Source: Desmonostoc muscorum LEGE 12446
Lineage (GTDB): Bacteria; Cyanobacteriota; Cyanobacteriia; Cyanobacteriales; Nostocaceae
Assembly (NCBI RefSeq): GCF_015207005.2
Contig: NZ_JADEXS020000001.1
Span: forward strand, 7,773,001 to 7,837,000
Reading direction: 5' to 3'
DNA length: 64,000 nt
Shown here: positions 35,397-45,881 of the stretch, piece after piece
How positions within the stretch are numbered: the stretch's first letter is position 1
How the letters are laid out: the number at the start of each line of letters is the position of its first letter
Notes under the pieces: model-generated
Told to the model about the DNA's origin: nothing
Seen by the model: only the letters and a program-made list of their open reading frames with translations
Databases searched by the model: none
Position numbers and translations under genes: made by a program

Positions 35397-35534
35397 TCAT
35401 GTAATCACACAAGCCAAATTATCCTCAGTCATTATTGTCAATTCTACTTACATTAAACAAGCAACACGAGTTACAGTTTACACTTATCTGGGTGACTGAT
35501 TATCTAAGGGATGAAGTACCGATAAACGGTGGTA

Positions 35535-35658
35535 AGGGACTGACAAATCAAAAATATCCAATTAACTCTTATGGGGTGGGCGTCTCGCCCGCCCTATGGA
35601 CTGGGCGGGCAAGATGCCCACCCCACAAAATTGGATAATTTATTTCTTGGAGCTCCCT
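35535..35658. mobile_element. 124-bp MITE-like element, family B copy 2
   Basis: The ends are AGGGACTGACAAATCAAAA and inverted AGGGAGCTCCAAGAAATAA, followed inward by TATCCAATT/AATTGGATA. The centre is a hairpin with arms GGGGTGGGCGTCTCGCCCGC and its near complement. It is related to 7915-8039 in size, ends and centre. Confidence 0.7.
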
Positions 35659-35909
35659 AATCATCCCAGAGACATAGTTTGCTAATTCCAGAATGGGTAA
35701 TCTGTTCAACTTCAATCTAATGGTGAATAGGTTGCCGTGATTGCAATTATAAATCAAAGCGATCGCTCTAATTTTGCAACAATAAACTTCATGTTTTTCT
35801 ACCCACAGTTGTGAAGGCAATCGCTCAAAAGAAAGATGGAATATCCCTAACCTCTATGTCAACCTTAGATCAGTGATAATTACGAACACTTTTCAGAGGA
35901 GAATTAGGC

Positions 35910-36962
35910 ATGGTAGCTAGTTTAGATGATACGAAACGCAATGCTATTGCTGTGAAATTGGCAAGTATTAAAGCACTGCAAGAATTAGTCATTGAAAACG
36001 AACAACTGCTTTTAAGAGAAGGACTTGATGCCGAGATTGCCGATCGCATCCGGAATTTCATCAAAGACGATGAAAAAAATCTTGGCGTTTTGGAAACTGT
36101 AATTACTCAGTATGGGATTCAGGCTGAACCAAAAAAAAATGTCACACAATTCATTGAAAAAGCAAAAGAATTGTTTAAAGGTTCTGAACTGAGCCTATAT
36201 GAAAAAGTATCTCAACATGAATTACTGAAACATCAACTAGTAATGAGTGGCTTGATAGTTCACAAAGCTGCTCAAAAAGTTGGTGCTGACATAATGGTGG
36301 CGATCGCACCTTTGAATACCATTAACTTTGAAAACCGCGCTCACCAAGAGCAACTCAAAGGTATTCTAGAAATTTTGGGTGTCCGCGAACTAACTGGACA
36401 AGATGCAGATCAAGGAATTTGGGCGCGTGTTCAAGATGCTTTAGCTGCGGTAAGCGGTGTAGTAGGTAGTGCTGTCACCCAAACCAGTGACAAAAAGGAT
36501 CTGAATATCCAGGATGCACTCCGCCTAGATCACAACAAGGTAAATACTCTGTTTACCGAACTATTACAAAGTAACAATCCGCAAAAGATTCAAGAATACT
36601 TCGGTCAAATTTACAAGGATCTCACAGCTCACGCCGAAGCCGAAGAGGAAGTTGTCTACCCAAGAGTACGTTCTTTCTACGGTCAAGACAACACCCAAGA
36701 ACTGTATGACGAACAAGCTCATGCAAAGCAGGCATTAGAGGAAATTAAGGCTCTTAGCCCATCTTCACCTGTATTCAAAGATAAAGTCAAACAGCTGATG
36801 GATGCTATTGGCGATCATATTCGTCAAGAAGAAACTACAATGTTTGCTGCAATTCGCAACAACTTGAGTACTGAACAAAGTGAGCAACTAGCTAGTGAAT
36901 TCAAAGCTGCTAAAGTCCGAATTCAACAAAGATTAGGTGTTGTCACTGAATCTAATATCTAG
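35910..36962 (+). CDS. Hemerythrin-like HHE domain protein
   Basis: In this 350-residue protein, the C-terminal 150 residues carry a hemerythrin HHE cation-binding domain: H208 (LRLDHNKVN), H241 with E245 (AHAEAEEEVVYPR), the YDEQAHAKQALEE helix and DHIRQEETTMF. The N-terminal part (about 1-175) is a helical bundle of ferritin-like look (ELVIENEQLLLREGLDAEIA). Such proteins bind a di-iron site and may sense or store oxygen, nitric oxide or iron. A GAGGAGAAT ribosome site precedes the ATG. A clear terminator follows at 37041. Confidence 0.9.
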   Translation: MVASLDDTKRNAIAVKLASIKALQELVIENEQLLLREGLDAEIADRIRNFIKDDEKNLGVLETVITQYGIQAEPKKNVTQFIEKAKELFKGSELSLYEKVSQHELLKHQLVMSGLIVHKAAQKVGADIMVAIAPLNTINFENRAHQEQLKGILEILGVRELTGQDADQGIWARVQDALAAVSGVVGSAVTQTSDKKDLNIQDALRLDHNKVNTLFTELLQSNNPQKIQEYFGQIYKDLTAHAEAEEEVVYPRVRSFYGQDNTQELYDEQAHAKQALEEIKALSPSSPVFKDKVKQLMDAIGDHIRQEETTMFAAIRNNLSTEQSEQLASEFKAAKVRIQQRLGVVTESNI

Positions 36963-37040
36963 TTAATAGATTAAGAAGTGCGAAATTTTGCTTAATTACT
37001 CTGACTTAGTCGTGATACCAAATTGCTAGGTAAAGAGAGC

Positions 37041-37071
37041 AACTCCTAACATTATATGTTAGGAGTTTTTA
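37041..37071 (+). terminator. Rho-independent terminator after the hemerythrin gene
   Basis: AACTCCTAACATTATATGTT followed by AGGAGTTTTT makes an 11-bp stem with a short loop and a T-run. It ends the hemerythrin-domain transcript, about 80 bp after its stop. Confidence 0.85.
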
Positions 37072-37117
37072 CTTACTTTGGACTATTGCCTACACTGAAA
37101 CTCTGCTGCCAATATTT

Positions 37118-37246
37118 GAACCTATCCCACTAATAAGGTTTGTGCTACAAAGCTTAAGCTGATTGAGAAATAGAAACTAAAAATCAAGGTTTTCAAGCAC
37201 ATTTTAGGAAGAAAAGTAGGGATTTTAAGAATAGTGGGATAGGTTC
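37118..37246. mobile_element. 129-bp element with perfect 15-bp inverted ends
   Basis: The ends are GAACCTATCCCACTA (37118-37132) and TAGTGGGATAGGTTC (37232-37246), perfect inverted repeats. The interior is non-coding and AT-rich. I see no clear target duplication. It is probably a MITE. Confidence 0.65.
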
Positions 37247-37626
37247 TTATAAGCTGTTGCAAGTAACTGCGGCTATAATCAGCGCTACACAAGAATTACA
37301 CCCCCATCAAGTAGCAAACTTCAAAATCGCTACTTGTAAGCTACCTGAAAATATCCAAAAGCCCCATTCTTAAGCTTTTTATCAATTAAGACTAGTTTTC
37401 ATTAAGGCTATGACACTGTGACTGACAGACTGGGTTGCCAGGTTGAAAAACAATAATTGGGACTCTGAGAGTTGATTTCCTAAGTTCGTTTGATACAATG
37501 GAGGTAAAATTTTCAAGCTTATTGGTCTTCTTGACAATGATTGACCTATCTTTTTCTACCACAATTCCGTCAAACCTTTGCACGACTTGGAATATAAGCC
37601 GCGTGTCGCCCCCTCAAACTCGCTAA
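37247..37626. other. Intergenic region with no supported gene
   Basis: These 380 bp lie downstream of the minus-strand substrate-binding gene. A 63-codon minus frame at 37392-37583 lacks a ribosome site and resembles no family. I see no other structure. Confidence 0.5.
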
Positions 37627-39087
37627 TTACTTCTTATTCAAGAGGACAAAATCGTAACCAGTCCCAGAAGAACAACGCTCACAACGCTCAATTTTGACTA
37701 GCAAAGCTTCTCCTTGACGCTCGCCTGAAGGCAAAAACATAATTTTTCCTGTGGCTCCAGAAGCTGAAAAATCAGTATTAGATAGTACCTTTTGCAAGCC
37801 TTCGCGGGTGTTATCTTGTTTCAAGCCAGTGATAATTACTTGCATTGCATCATAAGCTCCCGCTGTTCTCTGATTTACCCGTGCATTCCAAAGCCGAAAA
37901 GCATTTTCCGCAAATGGGTTATTTTTATTAGCATCACGATGCCAATACACAGGTACTACCATTCCTTCGACATCCTGGCCGTTTTGCAAAGTTGTTGCAC
38001 TATACATAGTTTCGGAAGCAAACAGTGGTTTTCTGCCTTTAACCTCTTGTCCAACTTTAGTGGCAAAATATATATTTCTGGCTGAAGGTATTAGTAAAAA
38101 AGCACTGGCATTTTCTGTTTCTAGGGCTTTATCTACAAAAGCTTTATGGTCAAAATTTTTATCTGCCAAATTGCAAGGCGTACTAATAACTTTACTGCCA
38201 TATTTTTCGATAGCTTGAGTGTACTGTCCTACAAGTGCCTGATTAGACGAGGAAGTTGAGTTATTTCTTGAGGTACGAGAATCGCCACAAACAGCAATAT
38301 TTCTTGCTTGTCGAGCAATGTAGCGAGCATGAGTATCTACTAAGTTATCATATAGCGGATTTATATGAAACAAGTAGTTATTTTTGGGAGGACTCCACTG
38401 ATTTTTTACTGAATTTTGCTCTATATTTTCTGGATTTTCTGTTTGACTTGGGCGTTCGACGGGGAAGACTAACACCAACCCTTTTTCGTTATAAATTGTG
38501 GTATCACGTCTCACACCTACTGCGGCTACAAGGCTCTTGTCTCCAACTAATTCACTATCTAGTTTTGCAAAATCTTCTCGATTGTCAACACTTGCAATCA
38601 CAATTTGCAATTTCTTACCATTAATTCCGCCTTGATTATTAACTTCATTTTGAGCTTGAGCTACGCCACGCAAAAGTTCTTCTGCTAAATTCTGATCGAA
38701 GTTAACTGGTGCGATGACAGCAACTTTTAGGCTTTCTGAATTATCTCGCGCAATCTTGGCATTATTTAAATAAATTAAAGTTTCTGGATCATTGGGATTG
38801 TTTTTTAGAGATGCGGTAAATTTTTCCACAGCAGTGGTGAAATCTTTTTCACCAAAAGCTTTAACTCCATCTCTTTTTTCCGGGTATGTTTGTACTTTTA
38901 CTAAAATCCTCGTACCCAAATTTATTAGTGAAGGTTTATTTGGTAATAAAGTTGAAGGTGACTCTGAGTTTGGTGGTGGTATGATAGTAGAAGAAAGTTT
39001 GCTAATTAACCATAAAATAACTGCTACCATTACTCCAGCCAGACCCAGAGAAATAAGCAGTTTCAGGTTTTCTTTTTTACTTGTCAT
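37627..39087 (-). CDS. Membrane-anchored substrate-binding protein (type 1 PBP fold)
   Basis: The 486-residue protein has a single N-terminal helix (LLISLGLAGVMVAVILWLIS), a short linker, a TPR-like segment (about 75-112; DFTTAVEKFTASLKNNPNDP) and a branched-chain amino-acid-receptor-like binding domain (about 120-470; LKVAVIAPVNFDQNLAEELL and NEVNNQGGINGKKLQIVI). No ABC permease genes are nearby. The Ser/Thr kinase gene lies 64 bp upstream on the same strand, so this may be the extracytoplasmic sensor of that kinase and not a transport protein. The ligand is unknown. Confidence 0.85.
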   Translation of the reverse strand: MTSKKENLKLLISLGLAGVMVAVILWLISKLSSTIIPPPNSESPSTLLPNKPSLINLGTRILVKVQTYPEKRDGVKAFGEKDFTTAVEKFTASLKNNPNDPETLIYLNNAKIARDNSESLKVAVIAPVNFDQNLAEELLRGVAQAQNEVNNQGGINGKKLQIVIASVDNREDFAKLDSELVGDKSLVAAVGVRRDTTIYNEKGLVLVFPVERPSQTENPENIEQNSVKNQWSPPKNNYLFHINPLYDNLVDTHARYIARQARNIAVCGDSRTSRNNSTSSSNQALVGQYTQAIEKYGSKVISTPCNLADKNFDHKAFVDKALETENASAFLLIPSARNIYFATKVGQEVKGRKPLFASETMYSATTLQNGQDVEGMVVPVYWHRDANKNNPFAENAFRLWNARVNQRTAGAYDAMQVIITGLKQDNTREGLQKVLSNTDFSASGATGKIMFLPSGERQGEALLVKIERCERCSSGTGYDFVLLNKK

Positions 39088-39151
39088 AAATAATTACCTA
39101 AATTATACAAACTTTATCAAAAATCAAGAGATAGTTGAAAATTGAACAAGA

Positions 39152-40522
39152 CTAAAAATATTTAGAAATAAGTTTGTTGATTATTTCCCACATCCCCACA
39201 ATAATAACTGTCAAAAAACCTACAAGAATCACTAGTAAGACTACAAGCAGCAGTCCATTTATACCAGATTTGAGAAGATTTTGAGTTAGCAAATTTTTGA
39301 AACTCAAGACAACAAGTAAATTTGCTATAATGGCGATAATAATTAAATAAGTTTTTTCCACAAGGGAACGAGATTGAATCAATACTAACCCTGCTAAAAT
39401 TAGCAACCACAATCCTGAGCTAATCCAAGTAGTTCCGAGAAAACTGATTAGGGCGATCGCTAAGAAGGAACTACCAGTTCCAGCAACTATTGCTCCCGAC
39501 AATAATTGAGTATTTGAAAAGAATGATAGATATCCAGTTGCTTTCTGTTGAACTTGTGGTTGTGTTTCTAACAGGACAGAAGGCGAAATGACTGTAGGAG
39601 GTAATGTATTTCTTAAGCGTGGTAACTTATTCAAGTCTTGTAATACAGCTTGTGCAGACTGATAACGCTGTTCATGATTTTCTTGGATTAATTTATCAAT
39701 AATTAACTCTAATTCATGACTTATGTGTTGCTTTAAATGCTGTCGCCAACTAGAAGTCCAACTATAGCCTTGTTTCATCCACAAACTCGAAGGAGCAATA
39801 TTAGTTACCAGATGAAAGCAAGTTATTCCTAAGCTGTAGATATCACTGGACGGAAAGACTTTACCCAATTGCATTTGCTCAATAGGTGCATAACCCAATG
39901 AACCAATAATCGTCCCCAGTGCAGTGTTTGTAGTTTCCCTTTTTTGTTTTGACACCCCAAAATCAATTAGTACTAACTTCTGATCATTTTGACGACGAAT
40001 AATATTTTCTGGCTTAATATCTCGGTGAATTATCTCTTGTTCATGTACCGCTATCAGCACAGATAATAAATCATGCAAAAAATCCCGAATCTTAACTTCA
40101 TCAAAAACTCCTTGCTCTTTTAACTCCTGCAACAGATTTTGCCCTTGAATAAACTGCTGCACTAAATACAGATATTCACCTTCCTTAAAATACGCATATA
40201 AATTGGGAATTTGCACATGTTCCCCTAGTTCTTTGAGGCGTTTGGCCTCTCGCTCAAACAACTCAGTTGCTTTTTTATGTGCGTCAGTACCTTGAGAGCC
40301 ATAAAATTGACTTAAAACCAACTGCTTAACAACACATTGTTCATTGAGTTTGTCTATATCTTCTGCGACATATGTGCGTGCGAACCCCCCTCTGCCTAAC
40401 TGTGCGATAATCCGGTAACGATTTCTGAGCAGGGGTATCAACTTTGTTCCGCAACTGAGACAGAAATTTGTCCCGTCAGGATTTTGGGGATTCTCACAAT
40501 TAGGGTTTAGGCAGCAGATCAT
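39152..40522 (-). CDS. Ser/Thr protein kinase with zinc ribbon and membrane tail
   Basis: The 456-residue protein starts with a zinc ribbon (CLNPNCENP, then FCLSCG; C4, C9, C21, C24). The kinase domain follows: glycine loop LGRGGFARTYVA, K66, catalytic HRD with D168 (IIHRDIKPENI) and DFG 187-189. It is therefore likely active, unlike kinases with altered loops. The C-terminal 120 residues contain three or four membrane helices. It is first in a probable operon with the substrate-binding protein, suggesting a membrane-linked ligand-sensing unit. Confidence 0.9.
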   Translation of the reverse strand: MICCLNPNCENPQNPDGTNFCLSCGTKLIPLLRNRYRIIAQLGRGGFARTYVAEDIDKLNEQCVVKQLVLSQFYGSQGTDAHKKATELFEREAKRLKELGEHVQIPNLYAYFKEGEYLYLVQQFIQGQNLLQELKEQGVFDEVKIRDFLHDLLSVLIAVHEQEIIHRDIKPENIIRRQNDQKLVLIDFGVSKQKRETTNTALGTIIGSLGYAPIEQMQLGKVFPSSDIYSLGITCFHLVTNIAPSSLWMKQGYSWTSSWRQHLKQHISHELELIIDKLIQENHEQRYQSAQAVLQDLNKLPRLRNTLPPTVISPSVLLETQPQVQQKATGYLSFFSNTQLLSGAIVAGTGSSFLAIALISFLGTTWISSGLWLLILAGLVLIQSRSLVEKTYLIIIAIIANLLVVLSFKNLLTQNLLKSGINGLLLVVLLVILVGFLTVIIVGMWEIINKLISKYF

Positions 40523-40984
40523 AATAATTATTTTATCGCTGTCATTTATTAATTTTTAAAATATACCTTAAATTCAGTAGAAACTTTGTACTGCAACGTT
40601 TCTACATGGACAACAAACAAAGGTGCGTAGGCGTAGCCCGTCGTAGACATCGCATCTTCATCAACTGAGACAGACACAACCACCTGCTCAAACAACAAAG
40701 AAATAGCCTGTAATCGATCGCAAGATTGATAGTCTACTGTTAACAATAGCCTTATAAACAACTACTCGTTGCTGGTAACAGAAGCTTTTTTTCATGCCAT
40801 GAAGGCGGCAATTACCGCACACTCGTGATTGTAGTCTTGATAAAACTCTCCGCAATTGTGACGATTACGCTAGAATTGTTAAAGGTTCTTTACAGAATTT
40901 GCTGATCGCCCCCAATTCTGTTAGAAAAGCCTAGCATTCAAATGTAAATCTAAAAACTCCCTCTAAAGTTCACCAAAAGCTCCT
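40523..40984. other. Divergent intergenic region, kinase / typA
   Basis: These 460 bp must hold the promoters of the minus-strand kinase and plus-strand typA. A GGCGTAGCCCGTCGTAGACA repeat lies at 40629-40648, the reverse complement of motifs near 105 and 1119. The 70-codon minus frame at 40549-40761 runs through this repeat and is not convincing. Confidence 0.5.
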
Positions 40985-42775
40985 ATGACGCTCCCAATTC
41001 GCAACGTCGCTATTATCGCCCACGTTGACCACGGCAAAACCACCCTGGTTGATGCACTCCTCAAACAATCCGGCATTTTCCGCGAAGGCGAAGACGTTCC
41101 GGATTGCGTCATGGACTCTAACGCCCTCGAACGTGAGCGGGGAATTACAATTCTCTCCAAAAATACAGCAGTTCGCTACAAAGAAACATTAATCAATATT
41201 GTTGATACACCAGGACACGCCGACTTCGGTGGCGAAGTTGAACGCGTACTCGGCATGGTTGACGGATGTCTTCTAATTGTCGATGCCAATGAAGGCCCCA
41301 TGCCCCAAACCCGCTTTGTCCTGAAAAAAGCCTTAGAAAAAGGCTTACGCCCCATCGTTGTCATCAACAAAATCGACCGTGCCAAAGCCGATCCCCACGT
41401 TGCTGTTGATAAAGTATTGGATCTGTTCTTGGAATTAGGCGCAGATGAAGACCAGTGTGATTTTACCTATCTGTTTGCCTCCGGTATGGGAGGTTATGCC
41501 AAAGAAAGCATGGAAGCAGAATCGGTAGATATGCAACCACTGTTTAATGCGATTCTGCAACACGTTCCACCACCAGTGGGCGACATCAACAAGCCGCTGC
41601 AATTGCAAGTCACAACCCTAGATTATTCTGAATACCTGGGACGGATTGTCATTGGCAGAATTCACAACGGCACTATCCGTGCTGGACAGCAAGCGGCTTT
41701 GATAACAGAAAATGGCACAATTGTCAAGTCAAAAATCAGTAAATTGATGGGCTTTGAAGGATTGAAGCGGGTGGAAATGGAAGAAGCCACCGCTGGTTAT
41801 ATTGTTGCTGTGGCTGGTTTCGCTGATGCTTACATTGGGGAAACAATTACAGACCCCAATGAACCCCAAGCTTTACCACTAATTAAAGTGGATGAACCAA
41901 CCTTGCAAATGACCTTCTGGGTGAATGATTCACCTTTTGCAGGTCAAGAAGGCAAGTTAGTGACATCAAGACAAGTGCGCGATCGCCTTTTCCGCGAACT
42001 TGAAACCAACGTGGCTTTGCGGGTTGAAGAAACCGATTCTCCCGATAAATTCCTGGTTTCTGGTCGTGGCGAATTGCACTTGGGTATCTTAATTGAAACC
42101 ATGCGCCGCGAAGGCTTCGAGTTTCAGGTATCTCAGCCACAGGTAATTTACCGCGAAGTCAACGGCCAACCTTGCGAACCTTTTGAACTTTTGGTGTTAG
42201 ACGTACCTACTGATGCGGTGGGTAGCTGTATCGAACGCCTGGGACAACGCAAAGGCGAAATGCAAGATATGCAACCGGGTAGTGGCGATCGTACCCAGTT
42301 AGAGTTTGTCATTCCCGCCCGTGGTTTGATTGGCTTCCGGGGTGAATTCATGCGGATGACTCGTGGTGAAGGCATCATGAACCACAGCTTCCTAGACTAC
42401 CGTCAACTCAGTGGCGACATTGAAGCCCGTAACAAAGGCGTTTTAATCTCCTTTGAAGAAGGCGTTTCTACCTTCTACGCCATGAAGAACGCCGAAGATA
42501 GAGGAGCATTCTTTATCACTCCCGGCACTAAAGTTTACAGAGGCATGATTGTCGGCGAACACAATCGTCCCCAAGACTTGGAACTGAATGTTTGTAAAAC
42601 CAAGCAGTTAACCAATCACCGTGCTGCTGGTGGCGATGAATTAGTGCAACTGCAAGCACCGATAGACATGAGCTTAGAGCGTGCTTTGGAATACATTGGC
42701 CCAGATGAATTGGTGGAAGTTACACCTAAATCGATTCGTCTGCGGAAGATGTCGAAGAAGTTAGCGAAACGGTAA
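40985..42775 (+). CDS. typA: Translational GTPase TypA/BipA
   Basis: This 596-residue ribosome-associated GTPase of the EF-G/LepA group acts in stress adaptation and ribosome assembly. Motifs are G1 [10 protein letters not shown]2 RGITI, G3 [14 protein letters not shown] and G4 NKIDR, followed by domains II, III and V and the TypA-specific C-terminus ([20 protein letters not shown] and the [13 protein letters not shown] segment). Length is standard. The gene stands alone and ends in a clear hairpin terminator. Confidence 0.97.
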   Translation: MTLPIRNVAIIAHVDHGKTTLVDALLKQSGIFREGEDVPDCVMDSNALERERGITILSKNTAVRYKETLINIVDTPGHADFGGEVERVLGMVDGCLLIVDANEGPMPQTRFVLKKALEKGLRPIVVINKIDRAKADPHVAVDKVLDLFLELGADEDQCDFTYLFASGMGGYAKESMEAESVDMQPLFNAILQHVPPPVGDINKPLQLQVTTLDYSEYLGRIVIGRIHNGTIRAGQQAALITENGTIVKSKISKLMGFEGLKRVEMEEATAGYIVAVAGFADAYIGETITDPNEPQALPLIKVDEPTLQMTFWVNDSPFAGQEGKLVTSRQVRDRLFRELETNVALRVEETDSPDKFLVSGRGELHLGILIETMRREGFEFQVSQPQVIYREVNGQPCEPFELLVLDVPTDAVGSCIERLGQRKGEMQDMQPGSGDRTQLEFVIPARGLIGFRGEFMRMTRGEGIMNHSFLDYRQLSGDIEARNKGVLISFEEGVSTFYAMKNAEDRGAFFITPGTKVYRGMIVGEHNRPQDLELNVCKTKQLTNHRAAGGDELVQLQAPIDMSLERALEYIGPDELVEVTPKSIRLRKMSKKLAKR

Positions 42776-42800
42776 GTAAAGCAATAACTTAATTAATTTA

Positions 42801-42829
42801 GAAAGCCCACATCAGTGGGCTTTTTATTT
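42801..42829 (+). terminator. Rho-independent terminator of typA
   Basis: AAAGCCCACATCAGTGGGCT followed by TTTTATTTT makes a 9-10 bp stem with a tetraloop and T-run, 26 bp after the typA stop. Confidence 0.9.
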
Positions 42830-42973
42830 TGTTATTTAAATGCATCAGATGCGTGACGCAGCAACCTGAGTCTATTAAATTTTTATATATTACGTAATGA
42901 CATGTTTCATAAACTACTGTTATAACTGAGTAAGCTACGCAAGTAGCACAATTGTATTATCAAGTTTTACCTC

Positions 42974-45658
42974 ATGCATCTTAAGACAGTATTCATCCGC
43001 TTCTATAAATCCTTCAATGACGACTTCCTGAGAAAGCATAATAACAGAGTGAAGCCTAAACCTTGGGAACTGATAGGCACTGCTTTCTACCCATATATTG
43101 AAGTTCCCATCGAATCCAAAATTACAACAATTGTTGGTGCAAATGAATCTGGAAAGTCTCACTTGCTAACCGCTATTGAAAAGGCTATGTCTGGTAAAGA
43201 TATTGAGCGGAGTGATTTCTGCCGTTATTCTCCTTTTTTCACTGTTAAACAGAATGAATTAAAATACCCTGACTTTGGTTCCGAATGGTCTAGTCTTTCT
43301 AAACTTGAAGATGCAAGTATAAGAAAAATCATAGAAATTCCTGAGAGCGTTATTTTTGATCGATTTTTAATATTTCGTAATAATGTTAATAATTTAACTA
43401 TCTATTTACCTGAAAAAGGAGATTACAGACCATATAGAATTGGACAAAAACAAGCCATTGAGTTAGAAAAATTACTCCCTAGAGCATTTAGAATCGAGTC
43501 TAGTGTTGCGCTTCCGTCAAGTGTTCCCATTAAAAAATTAGTTCAGTTGGGTCAAGAAAACTATTCGGGTGGTAGAAAATTTGAACTTCTGGATCGAGAA
43601 CAAAGAAGCAAAATAGTAGATGCACTTGATGTTTTTAGTGATAATCCAGAATTGATTACTAAAGTTCGCGTTCTTTGGGGTGAAAAGAGGGAAGAAATTG
43701 ATCGTGAAGCAGTTGAGACAATAAAATCGATTGTTTTAGCACTTGATGAAGTGAGTTTTAGTAATAAAGAGAAGGAAAAAAGAGAAAAAGAATTCAATTT
43801 AGCTTACAAATTAATCTGTAAAATTGCCAAGGTTGATATCAAGGCTTTACTTGATTTGGCTAAGGCGATTAAAGATGGAATGCAAGGTTATGCAAATGGA
43901 ATCATTGAGGATATAAATCGCCAATTAGCGATTAATTTAAATTTTCCTACCTATTGGGTTCAGGATCGCAACTTCTGTTTAAAAGTTATGGCAAGAGACT
44001 ATGACTTAGTTTTTACCATAACTGATAGAACAGGAACTGAATATTCATTTAATGAAAGGAGCCAAGGATTACGATACTTTCTTAGCTACTACATTGAGTA
44101 TCGATCTCACGAACCTTATCCAAATCAAACTGAGATATTGTTGATGGATGAGCCAGATGCTTACTTATCTAGTCAAGCTCAACAAGACTTACTTAAAGTA
44201 TTTGACTTGTTTGCAAGTCCCGAACCAAGCTCACATTTAACTCATCCAGTTCAGGTAGTCTATGTAACTCACTCTCCTTTTTTAATTGATAAGAATCATT
44301 CTGAGCGCATTCGAGTCTTGCAGAAAGGAAATGAGGATGAAGGAACACGCGTAGTCAAAGATTTTGCCCAAAACCGTTATGAACCTCTAAGGTCTTCTAT
44401 TGGCCCTCATATCGGTGAAACGGTTTTCATTGGAAATTGTAATTTAATGGTTGAAGGTATTGGTGATCAAATTCTTATTGCAGGAGCCGCAACATATCTT
44501 CGAGCCAATGGTGTATCTAGTTTAGAAACTTTAGATTTAAACCAAATCACGATTGTTGATTCAGGGGGAGCCACACAAATTTCTTACATGGTGTATCTAG
44601 CCTGTGGAAGGCATGTAGAGCAAATTGCAGTTATTGTTCTATTGGACAGTGATCAGAGTGGTAATGATGCTAAGAAGCAATTATTAGGTAAAGGCGGTCA
44701 ACATAGAAGACCTTTACTTAAAGAAAAATTTATTCTTCAACTTGCTGATCTTAAAGAAGAGTTCTGCTTACTAACTGACAATATAACAGCAAAGATTGAA
44801 ATTGAAGATATTATTTCTTTGCCAATTTGTATCCAAGCAACAAAGCTTTATTTGCAAGAGTTCCTTCAAGTAGATGAAACGGAGCTTTTATTCCTGACTG
44901 AAGACTTAATATCAGGCAAAATTGCTGGTCAAACTATTCTTGATGCTATAGAAGAAACTTTAAAAGACTTTCCTGAAAAAGACTTAAAAATTAGTAAGGC
45001 TGGTTTTGCTCGAAATATTATTCGAGTAGTAAATGAGTGGTCACGGAAACGAGATTCACTGGATGAACGTGAACTCGACGCACTTAAGAATTTTGAGCAT
45101 AACTTCAAAATTTTGTTTAAGAAGTTGAACGTTATGCAGCGCAGTGCCCAGCAGAGGTTAACAGATGAAAGGCTGTCACAAAAAATAGAACGTTTAAAGA
45201 AGAACTTTATTGCACTTCATCCTATCTCTGCCAGACGTGAGCATGGTGTTATTTTGCTTGATGAGATTGAGGGAATATTAGAAAGCAATATAGAGAATGA
45301 GGCAATTAAGGAAATTGAAGCAATTAAGAATGCAATCCAAAATTTGCGTCGTGATTACAAGCTTGATATTGACATGAGTAAAACAATTCATGATTATACT
45401 GGGTTTCAGGTGGGCTTAGAAAGAATTAAGTATGCAGGGCTTTTAGCTAGTCAAGAAGAAACTCCCGATGAGGCTCAAGCAGAAAATTCAGCTATTTCTG
45501 AAGAAGTTCTTGAAGAGGTACAAACAGATAAGCTGATTGTGGATGGGGAAGCAAAATTGATTAATGAGCAAGTACCTACCGTCTCTAAGGTAGAAACTGC
45601 TGAAGTTTCTGGTAATTCTGCAAGTTCCAGCAAAAGAAGGAAGTCCAACCCCCGCTAG
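42974..45658 (+). CDS. OLD-family-like AAA ATPase with TOPRIM nuclease domain
   Basis: The 894-residue protein has an ABC/SMC-type ATPase with Walker A GANESGKS (55-62). Its Walker B is ILLMDEPDAYLS (D392, E393), and the His-switch is THSPFLI. A TOPRIM domain follows, with E494 (LMVEGIGDQI) and the acidic pair D558-x-D560 (VLLDSDQSG). This is the architecture of OLD nucleases and of GajA of Gabija. No UvrD-like GajB is adjacent, so it is nearer to single-gene OLD. It is longer than usual because of an extra helical region after 600 and an acidic Ser-rich tail. It is a plausible phage-defence or DNA-repair nuclease. The neighbours include a broken BrnT and a Uma2 gene. Confidence 0.85.
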   Translation: MHLKTVFIRFYKSFNDDFLRKHNNRVKPKPWELIGTAFYPYIEVPIESKITTIVGANESGKSHLLTAIEKAMSGKDIERSDFCRYSPFFTVKQNELKYPDFGSEWSSLSKLEDASIRKIIEIPESVIFDRFLIFRNNVNNLTIYLPEKGDYRPYRIGQKQAIELEKLLPRAFRIESSVALPSSVPIKKLVQLGQENYSGGRKFELLDREQRSKIVDALDVFSDNPELITKVRVLWGEKREEIDREAVETIKSIVLALDEVSFSNKEKEKREKEFNLAYKLICKIAKVDIKALLDLAKAIKDGMQGYANGIIEDINRQLAINLNFPTYWVQDRNFCLKVMARDYDLVFTITDRTGTEYSFNERSQGLRYFLSYYIEYRSHEPYPNQTEILLMDEPDAYLSSQAQQDLLKVFDLFASPEPSSHLTHPVQVVYVTHSPFLIDKNHSERIRVLQKGNEDEGTRVVKDFAQNRYEPLRSSIGPHIGETVFIGNCNLMVEGIGDQILIAGAATYLRANGVSSLETLDLNQITIVDSGGATQISYMVYLACGRHVEQIAVIVLLDSDQSGNDAKKQLLGKGGQHRRPLLKEKFILQLADLKEEFCLLTDNITAKIEIEDIISLPICIQATKLYLQEFLQVDETELLFLTEDLISGKIAGQTILDAIEETLKDFPEKDLKISKAGFARNIIRVVNEWSRKRDSLDERELDALKNFEHNFKILFKKLNVMQRSAQQRLTDERLSQKIERLKKNFIALHPISARREHGVILLDEIEGILESNIENEAIKEIEAIKNAIQNLRRDYKLDIDMSKTIHDYTGFQVGLERIKYAGLLASQEETPDEAQAENSAISEEVLEEVQTDKLIVDGEAKLINEQVPTVSKVETAEVSGNSASSSKRRKSNPR

Positions 45659-45689
45659 TAATATGGTGAAAATCCTGTAAAATCAAGAT

Positions 45690-45881
45690 ATGAAATTCGA
45701 GTGGGATCAGCAAAAGAATCAAGCAAATATTGCAAAGCACGGACTTGATTTTGCAGACACGCCCCGAGTGTTCAATCTACCACTCCGTATTTCTCTAGAT
45801 GAACGTCAAGACTATGGCAAAGAGTATGTCACAATTCAGGCAGGGATTGGTAGAGGTGAACGCGATGCCCCCATTACTTGA
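45690..45881 (+). pseudogene. BrnT-like toxin, truncated
   Basis: The first about 45 residues (MKFEWDQQKNQANIAKHGLD, then RISLDERQDYGKEY) are a clear BrnT RNase-toxin start. The expected C-terminal half is missing (normal about 90 residues, here 63). The reading frame runs out into GIGRGERDAPIT. No brnA antitoxin follows; a Uma2 gene starts inside its end instead. It is probably an inactivated toxin. Confidence 0.75.

Noticed and set aside
37392..37583. Minus-strand 63-codon frame
   Set aside because: No ribosome site or protein-like pattern; isolated between terminated transcripts.
40549..40761. Minus-strand 70-codon frame
   Set aside because: It crosses a dispersed GGCGTAGCCCGTCGTAGACA repeat and has no family features.
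42974..45658. Complete Gabija system
   Set aside because: Only a GajA-like ATPase-TOPRIM protein is present. No UvrD-like GajB helicase lies on either side.
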